A DNA stretch of 64,000 nt from contig NZ_JH556653.1 in assembly GCF_000179595.2 (NCBI RefSeq), positions 1,771,721-1,835,720 on the forward strand. The letters run 5' to 3'. The position numbers and the translations under genes were made by a program. Shown one piece after another: positions 54,332-62,036 of the stretch; the first letter of the stretch is position 1, and each line of letters begins with the position of its first letter. Below the pieces are notes generated by a model. The model was not told the origin of the DNA. It saw only the letters and a program-made list of their open reading frames with translations, and did not search any database. The DNA comes from Acetivibrio cellulolyticus CD2. Lineage in GTDB: Bacteria > Bacillota > Clostridia > Acetivibrionales > Acetivibrionaceae.

Positions 54332-54369
54332 CAAGGTAGTAATGCCCGCTGCAATAAACAGAGGCGAGC

Positions 54370-55800
54370 TCAGACACACTTCAATACTTCTACTTCCAAG
54401 CCACCTGATACCCCGTTTACATTTCCTCCTGCCTCAATAACACTCATTATATATTGAATTGTATCCTGTGTAATAACCTCACCAGGACATATTACGGGAA
54501 CTCCTGGGGGATAAGGCGTTATTATTCCTCTACTCACCTTACCTTCCGACTCAGCCAGTTTCATTGTTTCATAGCTATATTGCATGACCTTATCGAGCGT
54601 TACTGCTTGTGACGGTAACCTGGTTTCCCTAATATTAATATCGGGTAATCGTGAGTAATTCTTAAATTGCTTATCTATTTCATTTAACGCAAAGTACAGA
54701 CGTTCAAACTCTTCAATTCCATCAGCTACGGTAGAAATGCAAACTATATTGAAAATATCTGCCATTTCAACCTGAATATTATATCGGCTCCTAAGGATAT
54801 TATCTATCTGGAAACCAGTCTGCCCGGTATTTTTGACATTAATCACAACCCTAGTTTTATCGGTCTCCCCTGATTTCAAAAGCTGTCTAGATAGTATTTC
54901 ATATCCCGTATTTTCGTAAATTTTAGACTCAAAACATTGGATTCCTTCCAGCAAACCATCTATCAATTCACTCCCGCGCTGCTCCATTATTGCCCTTGCA
55001 ATATCTAAAAAGGATATGATTATATAAGACGGACTGGAGGTCTGAATTAAGCGCAGCACAAATTTAACCTTCTCAACATCAACCCTGTTTCCCTTTACAT
55101 GGATGTATGCTCCCTGAGTCAATGCCGGCAGCGTTTTATGGGCACTTTGAATACACACATCCGCCTGGGCATCCAGCGCACAGCACGGAAGTTTTGGCGA
55201 GAACTTCAAATGAGCTCCATGAGCCTCGTCAACTATAAGAATTTTATTATAGGAATGAACTAAATCAGAAATTGCACCAATATCGGAACATATTCCATAG
55301 TAATTTGGGCGCGTGACAAAAACTCCAACAGCTTCAGGATTATTTTTTATCGCCTGTTCCACTGTTGAAGGCAACATAAATGAAGACACCCCAAAAAAGC
55401 TGTCATATTCGGGTTGTATATAAATAGGCGTAACTCCCGCAAGCATCATTCCGCCAATAACCGACTTATGACAATCCCTTGAAACTATCAGCTTGTCCCC
55501 CGGTTTGCACAAGCCCAAAATAGCACCATGCACGCCGCAAGTTGATCCATTCACCAAAAAAGAAGTATAATCGGCTCCAAAAGCCTTTGCAGCCAATTCT
55601 TGCGCTTCTTTTATAACTCCATCCGGAAAATGAAGATTATCAAGCCCAGGAATTTCAGTCATGTCAAGTAGATGTAAGTCATTTAAAAACCTGTCAGGTA
55701 TGCCTTTCCCGAGCTTATGCCCAGGCATATGAAATGGAATAGGACTTGAATTTACATACTTCCTTAATGCGTTAAATATTGGAGTATTAAGATTATTAAT
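54370..55800 (-). CDS. yaaO: Orn/Lys/Arg decarboxylase (YaaO-like)
   Basis: This PLP enzyme is of the short Gram-positive arginine/lysine decarboxylase type. Motifs are IPFHMPGHKLGKG, LVNGSTCGVHG, IVDEAHGAHL and SAHKTLPALTQGAY, with the PLP lysine about residue 222. It makes agmatine or cadaverine for polyamine synthesis; the substrate cannot be told from sequence. The frame is open to a TTG at 55824 without ribosome site, whereas AGGGGGA lies seven bases before an ATT at 55800, giving a product starting (M)NNLNTPIFNAL. ATT starts are rare, so this is worth checking. It is next to tmk as in Bacillus subtilis. Confidence 0.9.
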   Translation of the reverse strand: MNNLNTPIFNALRKYVNSSPIPFHMPGHKLGKGIPDRFLNDLHLLDMTEIPGLDNLHFPDGVIKEAQELAAKAFGADYTSFLVNGSTCGVHGAILGLCKPGDKLIVSRDCHKSVIGGMMLAGVTPIYIQPEYDSFFGVSSFMLPSTVEQAIKNNPEAVGVFVTRPNYYGICSDIGAISDLVHSYNKILIVDEAHGAHLKFSPKLPCCALDAQADVCIQSAHKTLPALTQGAYIHVKGNRVDVEKVKFVLRLIQTSSPSYIIISFLDIARAIMEQRGSELIDGLLEGIQCFESKIYENTGYEILSRQLLKSGETDKTRVVINVKNTGQTGFQIDNILRSRYNIQVEMADIFNIVCISTVADGIEEFERLYFALNEIDKQFKNYSRLPDINIRETRLPSQAVTLDKVMQYSYETMKLAESEGKVSRGIITPYPPGVPVICPGEVITQDTIQYIMSVIEAGGNVNGVSGGLEVEVLKCV

Positions 55801-55833
55801 GGTTCTTCCCCCTAATAATAACAAAGGAATTCT

Positions 55834-56016
55834 TTATTTTTCTATCAACCATACTGAAGTAATTCTATGTGCAGGAAACTTATCCTGAACTATTTGTTTT
55901 GCCTCTTTGATGTTAGCTGCACTTACTTCTTCAATTTCCTTTGTGTCAAACTTTGAACAGTTTTTCTTCTCTGTATGCCAGACTCTGTAAACCTTTTTTC
56001 TTACCTTTTCTTGCAT
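55834..56016 (-). CDS. Small conserved hypothetical protein
   Basis: This 60-residue basic protein begins MQEKVRKKVYRVWHTEKKNCSKFD and continues with a helix ANIKEAKQIVQDKFP and an end RITSVWLIEK. AAGAGGT precedes the ATG. It lies 33 bp before yaaO on the same strand and is likely co-transcribed. The family is unknown to me; there is no signal peptide or membrane segment. Confidence 0.7.
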   Translation of the reverse strand: MQEKVRKKVYRVWHTEKKNCSKFDTKEIEEVSAANIKEAKQIVQDKFPAHRITSVWLIEK

Positions 56017-56205
56017 TGTACTACCTCTTACAAAATTACTTTACTACAATTATATCACTAGTTAAAATAATTTGCATTGTTTTTATTGAAAAACCTTATA
56101 TTTTTACTGCAAGGGTCCTATGCTTATAGTAGCTATTACTTATTGCCGGGTGTCGGTCTACCATAATATAATTATTATGTAAACTATTTTAAGGAGGGTT
56201 AATTC

Positions 56206-58023
56206 ATGTCTTCTAAAAAGTTCCTGGCACCATATCTATCTCTAGCCCTTGCATTCATTTTATTATTCAGCTCTAGTAATGTTTTTGCAGCAAAAAATAA
56301 AACCACTGGTAAGACCCCCACAACCAGTATTAAAGTTCAGTTATACAATTACAGCACAGCATCCTCCGCAAATACTCTCTACCCTGAATTTAGAGTTTAT
56401 AACAATGGTAATACAACTATAAACCTTTCCTCAGTTAAATTAAGATATTATTATACAATTGACGGAGAAAAGCCTCAAACATATTTGTGTGACTGGTCAA
56501 ATAAAGGCAGCGCAAATATTACAGGCTCTTTAATAAAGATGTCATCCGTTTCAACCAATGCAGACTATTATCTTGAAATTGGCTTTACAAGTAATGCTGG
56601 TTCTTTATCAGCAGGTACATATGCAGAAGTTCAATCCAGAATTTACAAGTCCGATTGGTCCTACTATACCCAAGCAAACGATTACTCGTTTAACAGCAGC
56701 TCATCAACTTATACCGACTGGTCAAAAACTACCGGTTATATAAACGGTACCCTGGCTTGGGGTGTTGAGCCTGTGGCCCTGACTCCTACAAGTTCACCAA
56801 CTACGATTGCTATAGATACTCCGACTCCGACTCCTACACTTACCTCAACTGCTACTCCGCTTATTACACCTACGCCAACACCTACATCGACTGCTACTCT
56901 ATTTGTTACTCCTACTCCTATAGCTACTCCAATTGTTACTCTCACTCCTACACCTGCACCTACTACTTCAATTGTTACTCCTACGCCTACACCTGCACCA
57001 ACAGTCACTCCAATCGTTACTCCTACTCCTGCATCAACTACTCCAATTGTTACTCCCACTCCTACACCAACAGCTACTAAATCAGTAAAAAGAATACTTG
57101 GATTTACAACCTATTATTATTCAGGTGATAAATCTTCATATAATTCAATGGTCAATAATAAAGCTTCAATTGATGAAATATCAACAGCAACACATATAAC
57201 TGACGGATATGGAAATATCACAGGTTTGCTTCCAACCGAGCAGATAAGTTATGCAAATGCAAACGGCATTACCTCGACTCTTCTGGTGGGAAACAACTTC
57301 AGCGGTGATGTAGCTAAAACCCTCCTTGAAAGTTCGACAAACAGAAATAATTTCATATCCAACCTGCTAAATATATTAAAAACTAACAGCTATAAGGGAG
57401 CTAATATTGATATCGAGGGTATTTACAGCTCTGATAGGAATTATTATACAACCTTCTTAAGCGAAATTTATTCAACATTAAAACCATTAGGTTATAAAAT
57501 TTCTGTATCAGTGCCTGCCAAAACAACTGATAACCCTAACTATACCTGGAATTATGCTTATGATTATGCCAGCATTGCAAACTATGCCGACTTTATTCTT
57601 CTAATGACTTACGATGAGCATTATCCAGGAGGTTCAGCAGGACCTGTGGCATCCATCGGTTGGGTTAACAATGTTGTAAAATACGCTACAACTGTTATAC
57701 CGAAAGAGAAGATTTATCTAGGACTTGCTGCATATGGTTATGATTGGTCAAGCAATGGTACAAAAGCCTATTCAATTAACGGCTGTTACAACCTTGCTGT
57801 TACTTATGGAGCTACAATCCTTTGGGATAGCACTTCACAGTGTCCATATTTTACCTACACAGATGCCAATAGAGTAGCCCACACAGTATGGTTTGAAAAC
57901 TCGATGAGCATTGAACCCAAGCTAGATCTTGTTAATTCATACAACTTAGCTGGTGTCGGCATATGGCGACTCGGCCTTGAAAATGCAGATTACTGGAATA
58001 GTATAAATACGAAAATAAGATAA
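56206..58023 (+). CDS. CBM3-GH18 secreted protein
   Basis: A signal peptide (1-28) is followed by a family 3 carbohydrate-binding module (about 40-190; LYPEFRVYNNGNTTINL, YLCDWSN, TYTDWSKT), a long Pro/Thr linker (about 193-293) and a GH18 barrel (about 295-605) with GANIDIEGIY, where Asp402 and Glu404 form the DxE site. CBM3 of this sequence type binds cellulose or scaffold-like surfaces. There is no dockerin, so it is not cellulosomal in the usual sense. GH18 enzymes of this kind act on chitin or peptidoglycan. AAGGAGGG precedes the ATG. It starts the accessory region. Confidence 0.9.
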   Translation: MSSKKFLAPYLSLALAFILLFSSSNVFAAKNKTTGKTPTTSIKVQLYNYSTASSANTLYPEFRVYNNGNTTINLSSVKLRYYYTIDGEKPQTYLCDWSNKGSANITGSLIKMSSVSTNADYYLEIGFTSNAGSLSAGTYAEVQSRIYKSDWSYYTQANDYSFNSSSSTYTDWSKTTGYINGTLAWGVEPVALTPTSSPTTIAIDTPTPTPTLTSTATPLITPTPTPTSTATLFVTPTPIATPIVTLTPTPAPTTSIVTPTPTPAPTVTPIVTPTPASTTPIVTPTPTPTATKSVKRILGFTTYYYSGDKSSYNSMVNNKASIDEISTATHITDGYGNITGLLPTEQISYANANGITSTLLVGNNFSGDVAKTLLESSTNRNNFISNLLNILKTNSYKGANIDIEGIYSSDRNYYTTFLSEIYSTLKPLGYKISVSVPAKTTDNPNYTWNYAYDYASIANYADFILLMTYDEHYPGGSAGPVASIGWVNNVVKYATTVIPKEKIYLGLAAYGYDWSSNGTKAYSINGCYNLAVTYGATILWDSTSQCPYFTYTDANRVAHTVWFENSMSIEPKLDLVNSYNLAGVGIWRLGLENADYWNSINTKIR

Positions 58024-58092
58024 ATGATAAAGCTCGTGGACATCAAGCCCCTTCGCTTTTGCCACTTTCACTTTGTTCGGAAGAGGCGTAAT

Positions 58093-58136
58093 AAAAGCCG
58101 CAGTTGGATTAGTTTCCGACTGTGGCTTTTAATCTT
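58093..58136 (+). terminator. Terminator after the CBM3-GH18 gene
   Basis: AAAAGCCGCAGT (58093-58104) pairs with ACTGTGGCTTTT (58119-58130). The loop contains GATTAGTTTCC, which recurs in the terminator at 61816. Confidence 0.8.
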
Positions 58137-58260
58137 TATACAGAATCTTCACAAACTAATATTGACGATGCCTTAAGAAAAGTTGAGTAATTAGTGAACT
58201 TATTTCTACTCCAAATCATAATATATATCAATCTTATGTAAATATAAAGGATTGATTTTT

Positions 58261-58945
58261 ATGGCTAACATTTTTGTGTATAACAATGATACCAATAGTA
58301 TGGAGTATTACCAGCGCACCGAAAATGACCCAATGCCCTATAATACGGGTAGGACTTTGCTCGTCATGGAATTTAGAGGAAGTTCCAACTCAAGTACTCT
58401 GTGGACGACTAAGAGGGCTATGCAATCATTCAACCAGTTTTCAAGAATATGGGGCCAGCCTATTTACGTAGGATATGCGTTTAAACGTATATGGGAAGGC
58501 GGCCCATGATCCAATGTCCCAGCATTATGCTGGTGTTTCTTTTGATGTAGGGCAGAATCTTGATTACAATACAAGAAATAGTATGAGAAATGTAGCCATA
58601 CAATCTGGTGTTTGGAATTACGTAGAACCTGCATATCTAACTCCAACGTGGGTTCATTTTGATGATAGACAGAATCCACCGGCATGTTTCAATGGCGGAT
58701 ACCCGGTTGTTGCATTTGGAAGTGTAGGTGTGTATGTTCTCATCCTGCAGGATGCTCTCAGAGCTATTGGCTTCACAACTACTGATATAGACGGTTATTT
58801 TGGTCCCATAACACAAAGGACTGTGATAAACTTCCAAAACAGTTACGGTCTTGTTGCTGATGGAATTGTTGGCTGCCTTACATGGGAAACTCTAACAAGT
58901 AATGCTGCAGGAATAGGACAAACGGCAACTGTTGCATATCCTTAG
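58261..58945 (+). pseudogene. M15-type peptidase with PG-binding domain, frameshifted
   Basis: The first frame (ATG at 58261, after AAAGGATTG) reads MANIFVYNNDTNSMEYY and ends RIWEGGP-stop at 58509. The next frame continues MSQHYAGVSFDVGQNLD to 58945. Dropping one C from the CCC near 58503 joins them as WEGGHDPMSQHYAGVSFD, which matches the zinc site SxHxxGxxxD of M15 D,D-peptidases; TWVHFD later supplies the third ligand region. The C-terminal part (ILQDALRAIGF, DGYFGPITQRTVINFQ) is a peptidoglycan-binding domain. Either a real mutation or a sequencing error splits it. It probably cut or bound cell wall. Confidence 0.75.
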
Positions 58946-59028
58946 GAGTGCCGAAAATATAGGCGAGCAGTGTAGATGAGCGGAATGACAAGCTACGTGA
59001 AAAATCCGAAGTAATATTTCAGCTATTC
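58945..59028. repeat. Dispersed hairpin repeat, long copy E
   Basis: The left half GGAGTGCCGAAAATATA (58945-58961) and the right half ending AATATTTCAGCTATTC (to 59028) match the ends of the 31-bp repeat, with about 45 bases inserted in between. It may be the full form of the element, from which short copies derive. Confidence 0.5.
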
Positions 59029-59230
59029 AAAAGTCCCCTTCTTCGTAAAGGTAAGCGTCATCAAGATATTTTACGCACAAACCACCCATGATGTACTTAT
59101 GATGGTTTTCAGCTTTGCGCTTATCAGCGCTCTGTCTTCTCTTTGCCTCTGTCAAGTTTGCCTGCGCTCTTTTAAGCTGCTCCTCGGCATCCTCTAACTG
59201 CTTGTTTTTGTAAATAATTTGTTCTTTCAT
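59027..59230 (-). CDS. Small coiled-coil protein, DUF3847-like
   Basis: The 67-residue product begins MKEQIIYKNKQLEDAEEQLKRAQ, a heptad-type helix, then a basic stretch RRQSADKRKAENHHKYIMGG. This resembles the DUF3847 proteins often found in integrative elements, but the match is by eye only. There is no obvious ribosome site beyond GAGGATAC upstream. It may be a remnant of a mobile element. Confidence 0.5.
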   Translation of the reverse strand: MKEQIIYKNKQLEDAEEQLKRAQANLTEAKRRQSADKRKAENHHKYIMGGLCVKYLDDAYLYEEGDF

Positions 59231-59261
59231 TGTGTATCCTCACTTTCTTTTTTGAATAAAA

Positions 59262-59296
59262 AAATGCAGCGGAACTGAATTATCAATTTCACTGCA
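59262..59296. repeat. Stem-loop
   Basis: TGCAG and CTGCA arms with inner GAA/TTC pairs form a hairpin between the small coiled-coil gene and the PDDEXK gene. It could be a terminator of the latter. Confidence 0.5.
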
Positions 59297-59336
59297 TAAT
59301 TAGCATTAAAAATATTTTCGTTTTCATTTTTGAAGA

Positions 59337-59358
59337 TTGTGCAAGAGCACTTGCACAA
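59337..59358. repeat. Perfect 9-bp inverted repeat
   Basis: TTGTGCAAG (59337-59345) and CTTGCACAA (59350-59358) flank a 4-nt loop, 20 bp past the PDDEXK gene stop. Confidence 0.6.
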
Positions 59359-59377
59359 TTCATTTACATCATAAATG

Positions 59378-60076
59378 CTATTCTTCGTCCTCTATTTGTG
59401 GTATAGCAACCAACTCCTGCAATTTTCGCTCCAATACTTTCTTATCTGGCAATTGCAATTGATATTGTGAAACAAGCATTGGTGACATACTTCTACTCAT
59501 AGCATATTCTACCACCTCATCATTTTTAGACGCACACAATATCAATCCAACACTTGGGTTCTCATGCTCTAGTGCTTCAAGATAAAAATCCATTTTGGAT
59601 ATATATTCCGGCATAAACTTTCCTACCTTCAACTCAAAAGCCACCAAGCACTGCAATCCTCGGTGATAGAAAAGTAAATCAATGGAATAGTCCTCGCCGC
59701 TAACCTGCACTTTGTATTCTTCATCAATAAATGTAAAATCTTTACCAAGCTCAAGGATAAAATCCTTCATGTTTCTTATAAGTGCTTTTCTAAAATCAGG
59801 TTCCTTGTATGCTTCCGGTAAATCCAAAAACCCAATGATATATGAATCCAAAAATGGATTTTCTTTCAATCCCTTTATAGGTTCTGGTAATAATTTTTCT
59901 TGTGATAGCATATATCTCTCGTAATATGCGCTTTCAATCTGTCTTTCCAATTCGCGGGATGAATAACTTTCTTTTATGCATAACGATATATAAAAATGTC
60001 GTTCTTCCGGAGTCTTCGCTTTTGACATAATTGCCAAATGATTTGTCCAGCTAATTTGTGTCAGCACTGCTGTCAC
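59378..60076 (-). CDS. PDDEXK nuclease (DUF1016 C-terminal), truncated
   Basis: The 232-residue product covers the C-terminal part of YhcG/DUF1016 proteins: SSRELERQIESAYYERYML, then the nuclease core SIDLLFYHRGLQCLVAFELKVGKFMPEY with Asp and ExK. Full proteins have about 100 more residues at the N-terminus (DUF1016_N), which are absent; the frame opens at a GTG and no relevant coding sequence precedes it. It is probably a decayed gene, although a short functional form is possible. The family is tied to mobile and defence DNA. Confidence 0.7.
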   Translation of the reverse strand: MTAVLTQISWTNHLAIMSKAKTPEERHFYISLCIKESYSSRELERQIESAYYERYMLSQEKLLPEPIKGLKENPFLDSYIIGFLDLPEAYKEPDFRKALIRNMKDFILELGKDFTFIDEEYKVQVSGEDYSIDLLFYHRGLQCLVAFELKVGKFMPEYISKMDFYLEALEHENPSVGLILCASKNDEVVEYAMSRSMSPMLVSQYQLQLPDKKVLERKLQELVAIPQIEDEE

Positions 60077-60244
60077 AAATTATTTATCCCAGTAAAAATT
60101 ACAATATACCTCCACATAAATATAATCATATCATTAGTGCATAAAGTTTTTAAATAAACCATATTTCCATGTGAATTATATTGCATTATCTTTTGTGTTG
60201 AATTCAAAGTTCCATATACGCTTGCTTTTTAATGGTGTTAAAAA

Positions 60245-60718
60245 TTATTTAATATTTGATATATTATAATAATACTCTCCATCTACTTTTTTTCGAGTCC
60301 CCTTTAATATTGCATTATCAGGAGTATATACAATACAATTCAGTTCTGGTTGTTGCTCATCTAAAGAAACAGATAATTTACTTGGAATCTCTGGATTGTA
60401 AAGTATTTCTTCCTTATATACAATTTTATTTTTTGATACAAATATAATCCCAGATGTTAAATCCACAGAATCATTGTATTGTACACCAAGAAGTTCTGAA
60501 ATTTCTTTATTGGAACTTCCTACTTTAAATATGGCCATTTTGTCCCATTCAAAATCAGCAACTTCTTTTATTGAAATATTACATACACTCTCATCTTTAA
60601 CAGATTGTTTGTCTATTAATTCAATAATCTTATCACTTATTTTATTGTTTTGGGCACACCCAGAAAATAATATAGCAAAAAATACAACTGTTAAAACAAT
60701 ATATATAATTTTTCTCAT
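60245..60718 (-). CDS. Hypothetical lipoprotein, possible orphan immunity protein
   Basis: The signal peptide ends in a lipobox FSGC with Cys21. The rest (about 136 residues) is a soluble alpha/beta protein with KEVADFEWDKMAIFKVG and GIIFVSKNKIVYKEE. I do not recognise the family. AAGGAGTG precedes the ATG. It starts 11 bp after the stop of a short coding tail at 60730-60843, the same arrangement as the RHS-lipoprotein pair at 62037-64000. It may therefore be an immunity protein left over from an earlier toxin; that is inference. Confidence 0.7.
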   Translation of the reverse strand: MRKIIYIVLTVVFFAILFSGCAQNNKISDKIIELIDKQSVKDESVCNISIKEVADFEWDKMAIFKVGSSNKEISELLGVQYNDSVDLTSGIIFVSKNKIVYKEEILYNPEIPSKLSVSLDEQQPELNCIVYTPDNAILKGTRKKVDGEYYYNISNIK

Positions 60719-60729
60719 AATACACTCCT

Positions 60730-60843
60730 TTATTTACCAAGCTCTGCTTTCTGATCAGGCGTAAACGGTTGTTTGTCCCAAAGAGCCTCTTTTGGTATTC
60801 TCTTTTTCCTTGTAATTAAATATAGCCTTCTACAATTCTTATT
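60730..60843 (-). pseudogene. Orphan C-terminal coding tail (likely toxin remnant)
   Basis: On the minus strand an open frame of 37 codons without start codon reads CRRLYLITRKKRIPKEALWD and KQPFTPDQKAELGK and then stops, with a stop codon just upstream. The stop is followed at once by the ribosome site of the lipoprotein gene. It looks like the last 37 residues of a larger protein whose 5' part is lost. Whether it was an RHS toxin end cannot be shown from the sequence. Confidence 0.45.
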
Positions 60844-61200
60844 TCAAGTACTTATTAATAAAACTTATGCAGAACTTTTATAAGCAAGATATATCAGCAC
60901 ATTGAAAAATAAATATACAAAGAATATTACTGTTGCCAAACATGATATTCATGGCATAATATTTGAACTTGTATCTAAGTCCAACTTTTTCAAAAAACCC
61001 TGTATAAAACTGCAATTATAACTTATAAATTATAAAAGTATAATATTCACATTCTTGTACTGCTGTTAATTTTGCAAATATCTGTATTTTGTGTTTTATA
61101 GTTGTTATTAGTGGAAAAATTCTATACAAGTATAAATATTTCATTGTTTCCTATTTGAGCTCAAATCCTATATCGCCATATTTTCCGCACACATTGTATG
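60844..61200. other. AT-rich intergenic region
   Basis: No gene was recognised. It lies between the orphan coding tail and the toxin-antitoxin promoter. Confidence 0.4.
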
Positions 61201-61237
61201 TACATCAATACATAATTATGATATAATGTATATATAA
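61191..61237 (+). promoter_or_regulatory. Promoter and likely operator of dinJ-yoeB
   Basis: A TATAAT lies in GATATAATG near 61222-61227, about 35 bp before the antitoxin start. Just upstream TGTAT and ATACA form an inverted pair around GTACATCA, a possible site for the antitoxin's ribbon-helix-helix domain. Confidence 0.45.
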
Positions 61238-61262
61238 TAATTATTGAAAGGGGGTGTTTTTT

Positions 61263-61532
61263 ATGGCTCAAACGGTTATTAATATCCGTATGGACGAAGA
61301 ATTAAAAAAACAAGTAGAATATCTTTTTTCTGAGTTTGGTATGAATATGACAACAGCCTTTACGGTTTTTGCAAAGGCGGTTGTTCGGGAAAAAAGAATA
61401 CCCTTTGAAATTTATGCTTCAACTGATGCTTTTTATAACGAATACAATCAAAACTGCATTAAAAAAGCCATTGCCGATATTAAAGCAGGCAATGGAACTG
61501 CTCACGAACTTATAGAGGTGAGTGATGAATAA
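61263..61532 (+). CDS. dinJ: RelB/DinJ family antitoxin
   Basis: This 89-residue protein has an N-terminal ribbon-helix-helix (TVINIRMDEELKKQVEYLFSEFGM) followed by TTAFTVFAKAVVREKRIPFEI, the DinJ/RelB pattern. It binds its own promoter and neutralises the toxin next to it. AAAGGGGGTG precedes the ATG at 61263. It overlaps the toxin start by 8 bp. Confidence 0.93.
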   Translation: MAQTVINIRMDEELKKQVEYLFSEFGMNMTTAFTVFAKAVVREKRIPFEIYASTDAFYNEYNQNCIKKAIADIKAGNGTAHELIEVSDE

Positions 61533-61788
61533 AATATGGCATAATGAAGCATGGGAAGATTATCTATATTGGCAATCACAAGATAAAAAGACTTTAAAAC
61601 GTATTAATCAACTACTCAAAGATATTGACAGGAATGGAAATGACGGCATTGGAAAACCAGAACCTTTGAAGTATGAAAATCAGGGCTGTTGGAGCAGACG
61701 TATTGATGAAACAAACCGACTTGTATACTTTATTGAAGATAACCAAATTTACATTTTACAGTGCAGAACGCATTATGGCGATAAATAG
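61525..61788 (+). CDS. yoeB: YoeB family mRNA-interferase toxin
   Basis: This 87-residue toxin has the YoeB layout: WHNEAWEDYLYWQSQDKKTLKRIN, GIGKPEPLKYENQGCWSRRIDETNRLVYFI, and the C-terminal CRTHYGDK with the catalytic His-Tyr. The key Arg (SRR) and Glu (in KPEPLK) are present. It cleaves mRNA on the ribosome. The start is the ATG at 61525 after GAGGTGAG; it lies inside the end of the antitoxin gene. DinJ paired with YoeB is a mixed but known arrangement. Confidence 0.95.
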   Translation: MNKIWHNEAWEDYLYWQSQDKKTLKRINQLLKDIDRNGNDGIGKPEPLKYENQGCWSRRIDETNRLVYFIEDNQIYILQCRTHYGDK

Positions 61789-61815
61789 CCTTTTATTTTT
61801 AATATACGATAATAA

Positions 61816-61856
61816 AGCCTATGGTCTGATTAGTTTCCAGACCATAGGCTATTTTC
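61816..61856 (+). terminator. Terminator after yoeB
   Basis: AGCCTATGGTCTG (61816-61828) pairs perfectly with CAGACCATAGGCT (61838-61850), then ATTTTC. The loop is ATTAGTTTC, as in the terminator at 58093. Confidence 0.9.
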
Positions 61857-62036
61857 TTGGTAAAAAAGGTTATTTTTTTATTTTTTTGAATTATTGAAAT
61901 CAAAAATATTATTATATGAATCACGATGTTGTTAATTCAACAAACTCTGGAAAGAACCGGTTTACCGTTTACGGTTGAAAAAAGACGGTCATCCGAAGAC
62001 AACCGCCAATCAAATATATCAAGAATTTTTATTATT

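Noticed and set aside
56736..57059. Val/Gly-rich minus-strand frame
   Set aside because: Antisense of the Pro/Thr linker of the CBM3-GH18 gene.
61924..62036. Short frames around the GTAAACGGTAAACCGGTT stretch as a remnant of a coding gene
   Set aside because: Neither strand gives a recognisable protein longer than about 30 residues.
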